NCBI RefSeq assembly: GCF_002266855.1
Contig: NZ_NGJN01000001.1
Coordinates: 669,989 to 733,988, forward strand
Length of the DNA: 64,000 nucleotides
Origin: Winogradskyella aurantia
Lineage (GTDB): Bacteria > Bacteroidota > Bacteroidia > Flavobacteriales > Flavobacteriaceae
Reading direction: 5' to 3'
The notes below the pieces were generated by a model. It worked only from the letters and a program-made list of their open reading frames with translations, ran no database searches and was not told the DNA's origin. Positions 8,853 to 16,343 of the stretch are shown here, piece after piece (the stretch's first letter is position 1; the number at the start of each line of letters is the position of its first letter). The translations under genes were made by a program, and so were the position numbers.

Positions 8853-9701
8853 TTAAATCTTGAAAGTTATGACAGGTCGCTTTGCGTGATTCACTAAGTC
8901 TTCGCTAATGCTTCCGTTTAAAAAATGGGCTATACCTTGCCTTCCATGAGTGCTTATACCAATTAAGTCAGCATCTATATCCTTTGAAAAGTTTAAAATA
9001 CCTTGTTCAATGGTAATGTCATTATGCACGGTTATAGTATAATTATCAAAAGATTGGCCCGAAATAAAATCATTAATGCGGGCGTTGGCTTCATAGGTGG
9101 TTATAAATTTATTAGCAGTGTTCACCATCAGTAAATGTATTTTAGCATCAAAAGCTTTGGCAAACTTTACGGCTTGTTCATAGGTTTTTCTATTGTCGTT
9201 TTTGAAATCTGATGCAAATACAAAGTTTTTGATATTAAACGAATGATGCTCGTTTTTAATCACAAGCACAGGCACATCCGAAGTCCGCACTACTTTTTCA
9301 GCATTAGAACCCACAAATACCTCCATGATTCCAGAAGCGCCATGAGACCCCATAACGATTAAGTCAATTTCAAATTCATTGCAAGCTTCCTTAATTTCAT
9401 TGAAGCTTATATCAGCTTTTACTGTTTCGTGTACTTGAATACCCTCTAAAAAATCTTGATCCATTAAGTCCTCAAACTTCCTATGTGCCAACTGCATAAA
9501 AAACAAAGCCTCAGGAACATCGCTATGGGCGTTGATAGGATCTATTTGTTGCATGGGGATTTCAAGCATATGCAAAAGGTATATTTCAGCCTCAAACTTT
9601 TTGGCAAGCATGGCGGCAACCTTTAGGGCATTTTCAGCCTGTTCTGAAAAATCTGTAGGAACGAGGATTCGATACATTTGTGTTGGTTTAAGGTTAGTCA
9701 C
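8853..9701 (-). CDS. Universal stress protein, tandem UspA domains
   Basis: 282 residues holding two UspA domains (about 9-148 and 158-282). Each keeps the nucleotide-binding signature: G118-SHGASG followed by GS at 131-132 in the first, and STHGRQG (250-256) followed by NGS at 262-264 in the second, so both halves may bind ATP. Such proteins are cytoplasmic and tend to rise in starvation or stress. The annotated Met gives an eight-residue lead; the ATG at 9677 (Met9, directly before RILVPTDFSE) is the start most homologues would suggest. It stands alone on the minus strand, divergent from rimP. Confidence 0.92.
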   Translation of the reverse strand: MTNLKPTQMYRILVPTDFSEQAENALKVAAMLAKKFEAEIYLLHMLEIPMQQIDPINAHSDVPEALFFMQLAHRKFEDLMDQDFLEGIQVHETVKADISFNEIKEACNEFEIDLIVMGSHGASGIMEVFVGSNAEKVVRTSDVPVLVIKNEHHSFNIKNFVFASDFKNDNRKTYEQAVKFAKAFDAKIHLLMVNTANKFITTYEANARINDFISGQSFDNYTITVHNDITIEQGILNFSKDIDADLIGISTHGRQGIAHFLNGSISEDLVNHAKRPVITFKI

Positions 9702-9736
9702 ATAAATTTAAGAAAATAAATCTACTTCTTCTTGGC

Positions 9737-9767
9737 TTGTGAGAATTATTATTAAGTTGTATATTTG
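9737..9767 (+). promoter_or_regulatory. Promoter of the rimP-nusA-infB operon
   Basis: TTG at 9737-9739, a 20-base spacer, and TATATTTG at 9760-9767, a full match to the Bacteroidota consensus. Transcription should start near 9773, leaving a leader of about 58 bases that contains the hairpin at 9795-9819. Confidence 0.75.
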
Positions 9768-9794
9768 CAACGTTATTTACGAAAATGAATAGGC

Positions 9795-9820
9795 GAGAGG
9801 ACATAGAGTCCTCTCTTTTT
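9795..9820 (+). terminator. Leader hairpin with T tract upstream of rimP (attenuator-like)
   Basis: GAGAGGAC (9795-9802) pairs perfectly with GTCCTCTC (9808-9815) around the 5-base loop ATAGA, and TTTTT follows at 9816-9820. It has the form of an intrinsic terminator but sits between the operon promoter and the rimP start at 9831. The operon encodes NusA, which acts on pausing and termination, so feedback is plausible but inferred. Confidence 0.65.
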
Positions 9821-9830
9821 ATATCAACAA

Positions 9831-10295
9831 ATGATCAGGGAAATTGTAGAGGATTTATTGCAAAAGGCGCTGAAGGAAAGAGAGGATTTATTTCTTATAG
9901 ACTTTAATCTTTCTGCAGATAATGCTATCTCCATAGTTATTGATGGCGATAGCGGTGTATTGGTGGAGGACTGTATGTTCATAAGCAGGGCTATAGAGCA
10001 TAACATAGATAGAGATGAATATGATTTTTCTATTGAGGTCCTATCGGCAGGAGCAACGGCTCCACTGCAGTTTCCGCGACAGTATCATAAGCATATAGGA
10101 AGAAGTCTTGAGGTAAAAACCCAAGATGACAAAAACTATGAAGGCATGCTGGATACTGTGAATGATGATGGTATAGTGTTGAAGTGGAAAACAAGGGAAC
10201 CTAAACCAGTTGGAAAGGGTAAAATAACCGTAATGAAAGAAGCAGAAGTTGCTTTTGATCAAATTAAGGAAGCAAAAGTTAAAATAAAATTTTAA
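9831..10295 (+). CDS. rimP: Ribosome maturation factor RimP
   Basis: 154 residues, the usual length. RimP binds the free 30S subunit and helps its late maturation in the cytoplasm. The N-terminal alpha/beta domain contains DNAISIVIDGDSGV and the family-typical CMFISRAIEH and YDFSIEVLSAG blocks; the C-terminal SH3-like domain follows with LEVKTQDDKNYEGML. It is the first gene of rimP-nusA-infB, a conserved translation/transcription operon, with 13 bases to nusA. The ATG at 9831 directly precedes the conserved helix. Confidence 0.95.
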   Translation: MIREIVEDLLQKALKEREDLFLIDFNLSADNAISIVIDGDSGVLVEDCMFISRAIEHNIDRDEYDFSIEVLSAGATAPLQFPRQYHKHIGRSLEVKTQDDKNYEGMLDTVNDDGIVLKWKTREPKPVGKGKITVMKEAEVAFDQIKEAKVKIKF

Positions 10296-10308
10296 TTCAA
10301 AAACAATT

Positions 10309-11541
10309 ATGGAAAATGTAGCGTTAATTGAATCATTTTCGGAATTTAAGGATGATAAATTAATAGATAGAGTTACGCTGATGGCGATTCTCGAAGATGT
10401 CTTGCGTAATGCATTGAAGAAGAAATATGGAGATGACGATAATTTTGATATCATTATAAATCCAGACAAAGGTGACCTTGAAATTTGGAGAAATCGTGTG
10501 GTTGTTGCAGATGGTGAAGTAGAGGATCCTAACCAAGAGATAGAGTTGTCTGAGGCGCAAAAAATAGAACCTGATTTTGAAGTAGGTGAGGATGTTGCAG
10601 AAGAAGTGAAGTTGATTGATTTAGGAAGACGCTCCATTTTAGCATTGAGACAAAACTTAATTTCTAAAATTCACGAACACGATAATACCAATATATACAA
10701 ACAATTTAAGGAATTAGAAGGCGAAATATACACTGCGGAAGTTCATCATATTCGTCATAGGGCAATTATTTTATTAGACGATGACGGAAACGAAATCATA
10801 TTGCCTAAGGACAAGCAAATACCGTCAGATTTCTTTAGAAAAGGCGAGAATGTGCGTGGAATAATTGAAAGCGTGGAATTAAAGGGTAGTAAACCTTCAA
10901 TTATCATGTCAAGAACATCACCTGTATTCTTGGAAAAATTATTTGAGCAAGAAATTCCTGAAGTGTTTGATGGGTTAATTACTGTAAAAAGAGTAGTCCG
11001 TATTCCTGGTGAAAAGGCGAAAGTTGCAGTAGACTCTTATGACGATAGAATTGACCCCGTAGGTGCTTGTGTCGGAATGAAAGGCTCGAGGATTCACGGT
11101 ATTGTACGCGAATTGGGTAATGAAAATATTGATGTAATAAATTACACCAATAATATTCAACTTTTTGTAACAAGAGCACTTAGTCCAGCTAGGGTTACTT
11201 CGTTAAAATTAGATGAGGAAAACAAACGTGCAGAGGTGGTGTTAAAACCAGAGGAAGTATCTAAAGCTATTGGTAGAGGAGGTCATAACATTAGGTTGGC
11301 AGGACAATTAACAGGTTATGAAATAGATGTTTTTAGGGAAGGTGCCGAAGAGGATGTGGAATTATCTGAATTCAGTGATGAAATTGATAGCTGGATAATA
11401 GATGAGTTCAGTAAGGTAGGACTGGACACCGCTAAGAGTATCATAGAATTAGATGTTGAGGACCTCGTAAAACGTACCGATTTAGAAGAAGAAACAATAA
11501 TTGAAGTCTTAAAGATTCTCAAAGAAGAATTTGAAGATTAA
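10309..11541 (+). CDS. nusA: Transcription termination/antitermination factor NusA
   Basis: 410 residues. Domain order is the NusA N-terminal RNA polymerase-binding domain (about 1-125), an S1 domain (about 135-200, GEIYTAEVHHIRHRAIILL), KH1 (about 230-280, with GMKGSRIHGIVRELG) and KH2 (about 295-345, with AIGRGGHNIRLAGQLTG), then an acidic tail with a helix-hairpin-helix-like segment. It lacks the two long acidic repeats of the E. coli protein. NusA binds nascent RNA and RNA polymerase to modulate pausing and termination. It lies between rimP and infB; a hairpin-forming inverted repeat separates it from infB. Confidence 0.96.
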   Translation: MENVALIESFSEFKDDKLIDRVTLMAILEDVLRNALKKKYGDDDNFDIIINPDKGDLEIWRNRVVVADGEVEDPNQEIELSEAQKIEPDFEVGEDVAEEVKLIDLGRRSILALRQNLISKIHEHDNTNIYKQFKELEGEIYTAEVHHIRHRAIILLDDDGNEIILPKDKQIPSDFFRKGENVRGIIESVELKGSKPSIIMSRTSPVFLEKLFEQEIPEVFDGLITVKRVVRIPGEKAKVAVDSYDDRIDPVGACVGMKGSRIHGIVRELGNENIDVINYTNNIQLFVTRALSPARVTSLKLDEENKRAEVVLKPEEVSKAIGRGGHNIRLAGQLTGYEIDVFREGAEEDVELSEFSDEIDSWIIDEFSKVGLDTAKSIIELDVEDLVKRTDLEEETIIEVLKILKEEFED

Positions 11542-11545
11542 AAAA

Positions 11546-11579
11546 CAGTTCAGCACCAAGGGTTTTTGAAGTTGAACTG
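11546..11579 (+). promoter_or_regulatory. Inverted repeat in the nusA-infB intercistronic gap
   Basis: CAGTTCA (11546-11552) and TGAACTG (11573-11579) are perfect complements with a 20-base loop, lying just after the nusA stop and before infB at 11614. No T tract follows, so it is not a standard terminator. It could be a processing or stability element. Confidence 0.4.
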
Positions 11580-11613
11580 ATATTAAAATTTTAAGTTATA
11601 TTACAAGCAATTT

Positions 11614-14274
11614 ATGGCTCAAATTAGAATTAATAAAGTATTAAGGGAGTTGAATATCTCATTAGATCGTGCAGTGGATTTTTTAGAATCCAAAGGCATT
11701 GAAATTGAGAAAAGCCCCAATACAAAAATTTCGCAAGAGGTTTATGATACGCTCGCTGATGAATTCCAAACGGATGCAACTAAGCGTGAAAAAGCCCAGG
11801 AAGTTAGCGAAGCTAAACTCAAGGAGAAGGAGGAGCTACGCGAACAGCGCGAACGCGAAATTGAAGAAAAACAAAGTAAGGAAGCTGTAAAAGAATCTGT
11901 GGTTAAGGCCAAAGCAGACCTGAGTGGGCCAAAAACGGTTGGTAAGATTGATTTGGATAAACCAAAGAAAGCTGCGCCAAAGGTAGCAGAGGAACCAAAG
12001 GAAATTGCTGATAAAAAGGAAACTAAAGAAGAGAAATCCAAAAAACCTAAAAAGGCAGAAGCTAAAAAGAAACCTAAAAAGGTCGAGGAAAAGAAGGAGG
12101 AAGAAACTGCAGAGCCAGCGGAGGAAACTTTAAAAACAAAGTACCAAAAACTTTCAGGTCCTACCTCTACAGGAGAAAAAATAGATTTAACGAAATTTGA
12201 AAAGCCTAAGAAAAAGAAGGAGGATAAACCTAAAAAAGACACTAGTACAAATAAGCGTAAAAGACGCCGTATTAGTAAAGCAGGGGGTGATTCGGGCAAA
12301 CCCAATTATGACAATAGACAACAAAGAGGCAGAGGAAGCGCTAGGTCTAAAGGTGTCAAGGAAGAGCCTAGCGAAGAAGATGTACAAAAACAAATTCGTG
12401 AAACGTTAGAAAAACTTCAAGGGAAGTCAAGCAAAGGTAAAGGAGCCAAGTATCGTAGAGAAAAAAGGGACCAGCACAGAGAACAGTCAGAAAAGGAACT
12501 ACAGGCAGAAGCTGCTGAAAGTAAAGTTCTTAAGGTAACTGAGTTTGTAACGGTTAGTGAAGTTGCAACGATGATGGATGTGGGTGTTACAGAGGTTATT
12601 TCTGCGTGTATGTCCTTAGGAATGATGGTAACCATGAATCAAAGATTGGATGCAGAGACCTTATCTATCGTGGCCGAAGAATTTGGTTATGAAGTTGAGT
12701 TTGTAACTAGTGATTTAGAAGAATCTATTGAAGAGGTTCAGGACGACCCTAAAGATTTAGTGCCTCGTGCACCTATTGTTACAGTGATGGGTCACGTTGA
12801 CCATGGTAAAACCTCCTTATTGGATTATATAAGAGAAGAGAATGTTATCGCAGGAGAATCCGGTGGAATTACCCAGCATATCGGGGCCTACGGCGTAGAA
12901 TTGTCCAATGGACAAAAAATAGCGTTTTTAGATACTCCTGGTCACGAGGCTTTTACGGCAATGCGTGCTAGAGGTGCACAAGTTACCGATATTGCCATAA
13001 TTGTGGTGGCTGCGGACGATGCTATAATGCCTCAAACCAAAGAGGCTATCTCCCATGCTCAAGCAGCAGGAGTACCTATTGTTTTCGCTATAAACAAAAT
13101 AGATAAGCCAGACGCTAATCCAGAAAAAGTTAAAGAAGGTTTGGCAAATATGAATCTTCTAGTTGAAGATTGGGGCGGGAAAATACAGTCTCATGATATT
13201 TCAGCAAAATTTGGTACAGGTGTAAAAGAACTGTTAGAGAAAGTTTTGCTTGAAGCAGAATTATTAGAGTTAAAGGCTAATCCAGATAAACCCGCGAGTG
13301 GTACTGTTGTTGAAGCTTATTTGGATAAGGGTAGAGGTTATGTATCAACAATTTTGGTACAAGCAGGAACCCTTAAGGTTGGTGATTATGTGTTGGCCGG
13401 TAAGAATAGTGGTAAAGTCAAAGCCATGCACGATGAGCGAGGTAATGAAATCAAGGAAGCAGGTCCATCTACACCGGTATCTATATTAGGTTTAGACGGT
13501 GCACCGCAGGCAGGAGATAAATTCAACGTGTTTGAAGATGAACGCGAAGCAAAACAAATTGCTACCAAGCGTACCCAATTGCAACGTGAACAATCTGTTA
13601 GAACCCAGCGTCATATCACACTAGATGAAATTGGTAGGCGTATTGCCCTAGGCGATTTCCAGGAATTAAATATTATTCTCAAAGGTGATGTAGATGGTTC
13701 GGTTGAAGCCTTAACAGATTCTTTCCAGAAGCTATCAACCGAAGAGATTCAGGTAAATATAATTCATAAAGGTGTTGGTGCCATCACAGAAAGTGATGTG
13801 TTATTGGCCTCAGCTTCAGATGCGATTATTGTTGGATTTAATGTAAGGCCTGTAGGTAATGCAAGAGCCATTGCAGATAAGGAAGAAATTGATATAAGAA
13901 CCTATTCGATTATTTATGATGCCATTAATGATCTTAAGGACGCTATGGAAGGTATGTTGTCTCCTGAAGTAAAAGAAGAGGTCACTGGTACAGCTGAGAT
14001 TAGAGAAACGTTCAAAATTTCTAAAATTGGAACTATTGCAGGTTGTATGGTTACTAATGGTAAAATTTACCGAAATTCTGGTGTTAGACTAATTCGCGAT
14101 GGTGTGGTTATCTTTACAGGGGAATTGGCCTCATTGAAACGTTTTAAAGATGACGTGAAAGAAGTGTCCAAAGGATACGACTGCGGTATGCAAGTAAAGA
14201 ATTACAACGACATTAAGGAGGGTGATATTATCGAGGCATTCCAAGAAGTGGAGGTCAAAAAGAAATTAAAGTAA
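11614..14274 (+). CDS. infB: Translation initiation factor IF-2
   Basis: 886 residues. IF-2 is the GTPase that brings fMet-tRNA to the 30S subunit and promotes subunit joining. A short N-terminal IF2_N segment (1-55) is followed by a very long Lys/Glu-rich, low-complexity linker (about 60-300), a second IF2_N-like domain, then the GTPase domain: G1 GHVDHGKT at 393-400, G3 DTPGH from 440, and G4 NKID at 494-497. Domains II, III and the C-terminal fMet-tRNA-binding domain follow. The Lys-rich linker creates long meaningless open frames on both strands. It ends the operon and is followed by a strong hairpin terminator. Confidence 0.97.
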   Translation: MAQIRINKVLRELNISLDRAVDFLESKGIEIEKSPNTKISQEVYDTLADEFQTDATKREKAQEVSEAKLKEKEELREQREREIEEKQSKEAVKESVVKAKADLSGPKTVGKIDLDKPKKAAPKVAEEPKEIADKKETKEEKSKKPKKAEAKKKPKKVEEKKEEETAEPAEETLKTKYQKLSGPTSTGEKIDLTKFEKPKKKKEDKPKKDTSTNKRKRRRISKAGGDSGKPNYDNRQQRGRGSARSKGVKEEPSEEDVQKQIRETLEKLQGKSSKGKGAKYRREKRDQHREQSEKELQAEAAESKVLKVTEFVTVSEVATMMDVGVTEVISACMSLGMMVTMNQRLDAETLSIVAEEFGYEVEFVTSDLEESIEEVQDDPKDLVPRAPIVTVMGHVDHGKTSLLDYIREENVIAGESGGITQHIGAYGVELSNGQKIAFLDTPGHEAFTAMRARGAQVTDIAIIVVAADDAIMPQTKEAISHAQAAGVPIVFAINKIDKPDANPEKVKEGLANMNLLVEDWGGKIQSHDISAKFGTGVKELLEKVLLEAELLELKANPDKPASGTVVEAYLDKGRGYVSTILVQAGTLKVGDYVLAGKNSGKVKAMHDERGNEIKEAGPSTPVSILGLDGAPQAGDKFNVFEDEREAKQIATKRTQLQREQSVRTQRHITLDEIGRRIALGDFQELNIILKGDVDGSVEALTDSFQKLSTEEIQVNIIHKGVGAITESDVLLASASDAIIVGFNVRPVGNARAIADKEEIDIRTYSIIYDAINDLKDAMEGMLSPEVKEEVTGTAEIRETFKISKIGTIAGCMVTNGKIYRNSGVRLIRDGVVIFTGELASLKRFKDDVKEVSKGYDCGMQVKNYNDIKEGDIIEAFQEVEVKKKLK

Positions 14275-14292
14275 GTTTAATTTTAAATGATA

Positions 14293-14322
14293 AAAAAAGA
14301 GCGACGGTAAGTCGCTCTTTTT
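14293..14322. terminator. Bidirectional terminator between infB and the SPOR gene
   Basis: An A-rich tract and GAGCGAC (to 14305), loop GGTAA, then GTCGCTC and a T tract. The A-rich and T-rich flanks are complementary, so the hairpin can end transcription from infB on the plus strand and from the SPOR gene on the minus strand. Confidence 0.9.
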
Positions 14323-14337
14323 AGTTTTAGGCATTGC

Positions 14338-14721
14338 TTATTTCAAATCTAACTTTGGCTGAAAGATAATAGCATTCATGTAATTTTTTTTAATCTTTAG
14401 TAAGGCTCGGTCAGCCTCGAGACGCGTGGCAAAATTACCAACCCAAACCTTATAATTTGGAGTGTTCCATTCGATGTCAACCGGCCACTCGTCATAAATA
14501 TCTAGAAAATTACTTTTTTCTTCTTGGGCTTTGTCTGGGTCAACACTTTGATAGACTTGAATTTTGTATATCCTTAAAGTCCGTGTGTCTTTTTTGAACT
14601 CTAATAATTTATCAATGTCCCGGTCTTGGTCAATAGTAACAATTCCTTGCTGAGCCAAAATTGAAGGGCTTGAGCTCAAAAGAATAAAGAAAAGGATAAT
14701 TGAAATAAATTTTGTTGACAT
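14338..14721 (-). CDS. Secreted SPOR-domain protein
   Basis: 127 residues. A signal peptide of about 23 residues ends in ILAQQ. The remainder reads as one SPOR-like domain: YKIQVYQS at about 52-59 and YKVWVGNFATRLEADRALL near 90-108 are the two strand-helix signatures, and the domain ends in NAIIFQPKL. SPOR domains bind glycan strands stripped of stem peptides, usually at division sites, so this is a likely periplasmic peptidoglycan-binding protein. Many flavobacteria carry a similar small protein near infB. CAAAGGTA at 14740-14747 is a -7 element on the minus strand, without a clear TTG partner. Confidence 0.82.
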   Translation of the reverse strand: MSTKFISIILFFILLSSSPSILAQQGIVTIDQDRDIDKLLEFKKDTRTLRIYKIQVYQSVDPDKAQEEKSNFLDIYDEWPVDIEWNTPNYKVWVGNFATRLEADRALLKIKKNYMNAIIFQPKLDLK

Positions 14722-14933
14722 CTTAAATTAATTTAATGACAAAGGTAAATTTAATCATTGAAACGCATATTAGGTTCAACATATTACATGATCTTAATAA
14801 ATTTTAACAATACACGACCTAGCTGTAAAAGGCTTGAAGAGTCATCGTTTTATGGGATTATTTAGTTTATTTAGAATTATTATAAATTAGATATTAACAC
14901 TTGACCAACATTCCTAAAATCGACTTTATATCT

Positions 14934-14984
14934 TACTTTTGCATGAGTTTTTTGAAACATGATATATATCATTTTTCGAAAAAT
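14934..14984 (+). promoter_or_regulatory. Putative promoter -7 element and paired palindromes upstream of the respiratory operon
   Basis: TACTTTTG at 14934-14941 matches TAnnTTTG; the nearest TTG (14901-14903) is 30 bases upstream, too far for a standard -33 box. Directly after the expected start site lie two perfect 14-base palindromes sharing two bases: ATGATATATATCAT (14959-14972) and ATTTTTCGAAAAAT (14971-14984). The first contains TGAT-N4-ATCA, the core of Crp/Fnr-family sites. They lie 36-61 bases upstream of the actA start. The rest of the 298-base gap from 14722 shows no gene. Confidence 0.5.
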
Positions 14985-15019
14985 CGTACCAAAATTCAGA
15001 AGATAATTCAACATAAAAT

Positions 15020-16315
15020 ATGAATCACGTTATCTACCGTAATTTAACCTCTAACATTCTTAGTTTCGGTTTTATTTTATTATTTACGTTTTCGCTCTCA
15101 CTGAATGCTCAAGAGGGGGACCCAGCAAATGGTAAATCTTTATTCAACGCTAATTGCGCCGCCTGTCATAAGTTAAATAAGCCAATGACTGGCCCGGCCT
15201 TAGCCAATGTAGAGCAGAGATTATATGATGAAGAAGGACTCGATAGAGAGTGGATTAATAAATGGATTCGTAACAGTTCTTCCCTGATTAAATCTGGCGA
15301 CCCTTATGCGGTTAAGGTTTATAATGAATGGGATAAGGTTGCAATGAATGCCTTTCCACAATTAAGTGACCAAGACATTTCAGATATTTTAGCCTATACG
15401 GCAGCGCCACCACCTGCTCCTGTAGATACGGCAGCAGGGCAACAAGTAGTCGTTCAGGAACCAGGAATATCAAATGAAATTATTTTAGGGGCTCTCGCAG
15501 TTTTGTTTGCCTTATTGGCAATGGCGTTAATTATTGTAAAGCGTACCTTAAATCGCTTTGCTGAAGCAAAAGGAATCCCTGTTGTAGAAGAGAGTGAAAA
15601 ACGAATCCCATTATGGAAAGCTTTTGCACAAAACCAATTTTTGGTTTTAGTAACTTCGGTTTTCTTTTTACTTGCGAGTGCTTACTTTGTTTACGGCTAC
15701 TTAATGCAAGTAGGTATTGACCAAGGCTACGAGCCAGTGCAGCCAATACATTATTCCCACAGAATACATGCTGGAGAAAATGCTATCGATTGTAAGTATT
15801 GTCATTCTTCAGCTAGGGTCAGTAAGCATTCTGGTATACCATCTCTAAACATCTGTATGAACTGTCACAAGGCTATTGGAGAGGTGGCAGAGGTGACACA
15901 GCAAGAAGGAATTAATGAGTATGGTGTGGATTACAATGCAGAAATTCAAAAATTATACAAAGCTGTAGGTTGGGATGAATCTACGCAATCCTACACAGGA
16001 AACACAAGTCCGGTGAAATGGGTGCGTATTCATAACTTACCTGACTTAGTATATTTCAACCACGCACAACATGTTTCTGTTGCGGGTGTAGAATGTCAGA
16101 CCTGTCATGGTCCTGTTGAGGAAATGGAAATTATGTATCAGCATGCGCCATTAACAATGGGCTGGTGTATTAATTGTCACAGGGAGACCAATGTTAACGT
16201 TCAGGATAACGGTTACTATACGAAAATTCATGAGGAATTATCTAAGAAGTATGGTGTAGACCAATTGACTGCAGCACAGATGGGTGGACTAGAATGTGGT
16301 AAGTGCCACTATTAA
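15020..16315 (+). CDS. actA: Alternative complex III multiheme cytochrome c subunit ActA, with fused monoheme domain
   Basis: 431 residues with six CxxCH heme c motifs. A signal peptide ends near SLNAQ. A monoheme cytochrome domain follows (C46-AAC-H50), then a Pro/Ala linker, two hydrophobic segments (about 153-173 and 207-230), and a pentaheme domain with CxxCH at 258-262, 279-283, 359-363, 383-387 and 426-430, two residues from the end. ActA of alternative complex III passes electrons from the Fe-S subunit ActB to a periplasmic acceptor or directly to the oxidase. The extra N-terminal heme domain could extend the wire towards cytochrome oxidase. It is the first gene of actABCDEF-coxBA. Confidence 0.93.
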   Translation: MNHVIYRNLTSNILSFGFILLFTFSLSLNAQEGDPANGKSLFNANCAACHKLNKPMTGPALANVEQRLYDEEGLDREWINKWIRNSSSLIKSGDPYAVKVYNEWDKVAMNAFPQLSDQDISDILAYTAAPPPAPVDTAAGQQVVVQEPGISNEIILGALAVLFALLAMALIIVKRTLNRFAEAKGIPVVEESEKRIPLWKAFAQNQFLVLVTSVFFLLASAYFVYGYLMQVGIDQGYEPVQPIHYSHRIHAGENAIDCKYCHSSARVSKHSGIPSLNICMNCHKAIGEVAEVTQQEGINEYGVDYNAEIQKLYKAVGWDESTQSYTGNTSPVKWVRIHNLPDLVYFNHAQHVSVAGVECQTCHGPVEEMEIMYQHAPLTMGWCINCHRETNVNVQDNGYYTKIHEELSKKYGVDQLTAAQMGGLECGKCHY

Positions 16316-16343
16316 GTATTAATTAGAAGTAATTCATAGATAT

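Noticed and set aside
10041..10637. 198-codon open frame on the minus strand across the rimP-nusA junction
   Set aside because: It is antisense to two well-conserved genes, its translation is low-complexity Ser/Phe-rich sequence with no motif, and it spans the junction of two real coding frames.
11742..12305. 187-codon open frame on the minus strand opposite infB
   Set aside because: It is the reverse of the Lys/Glu-rich IF-2 linker, which gives Ser/Phe/Leu-rich nonsense free of stops; no independent start signal.
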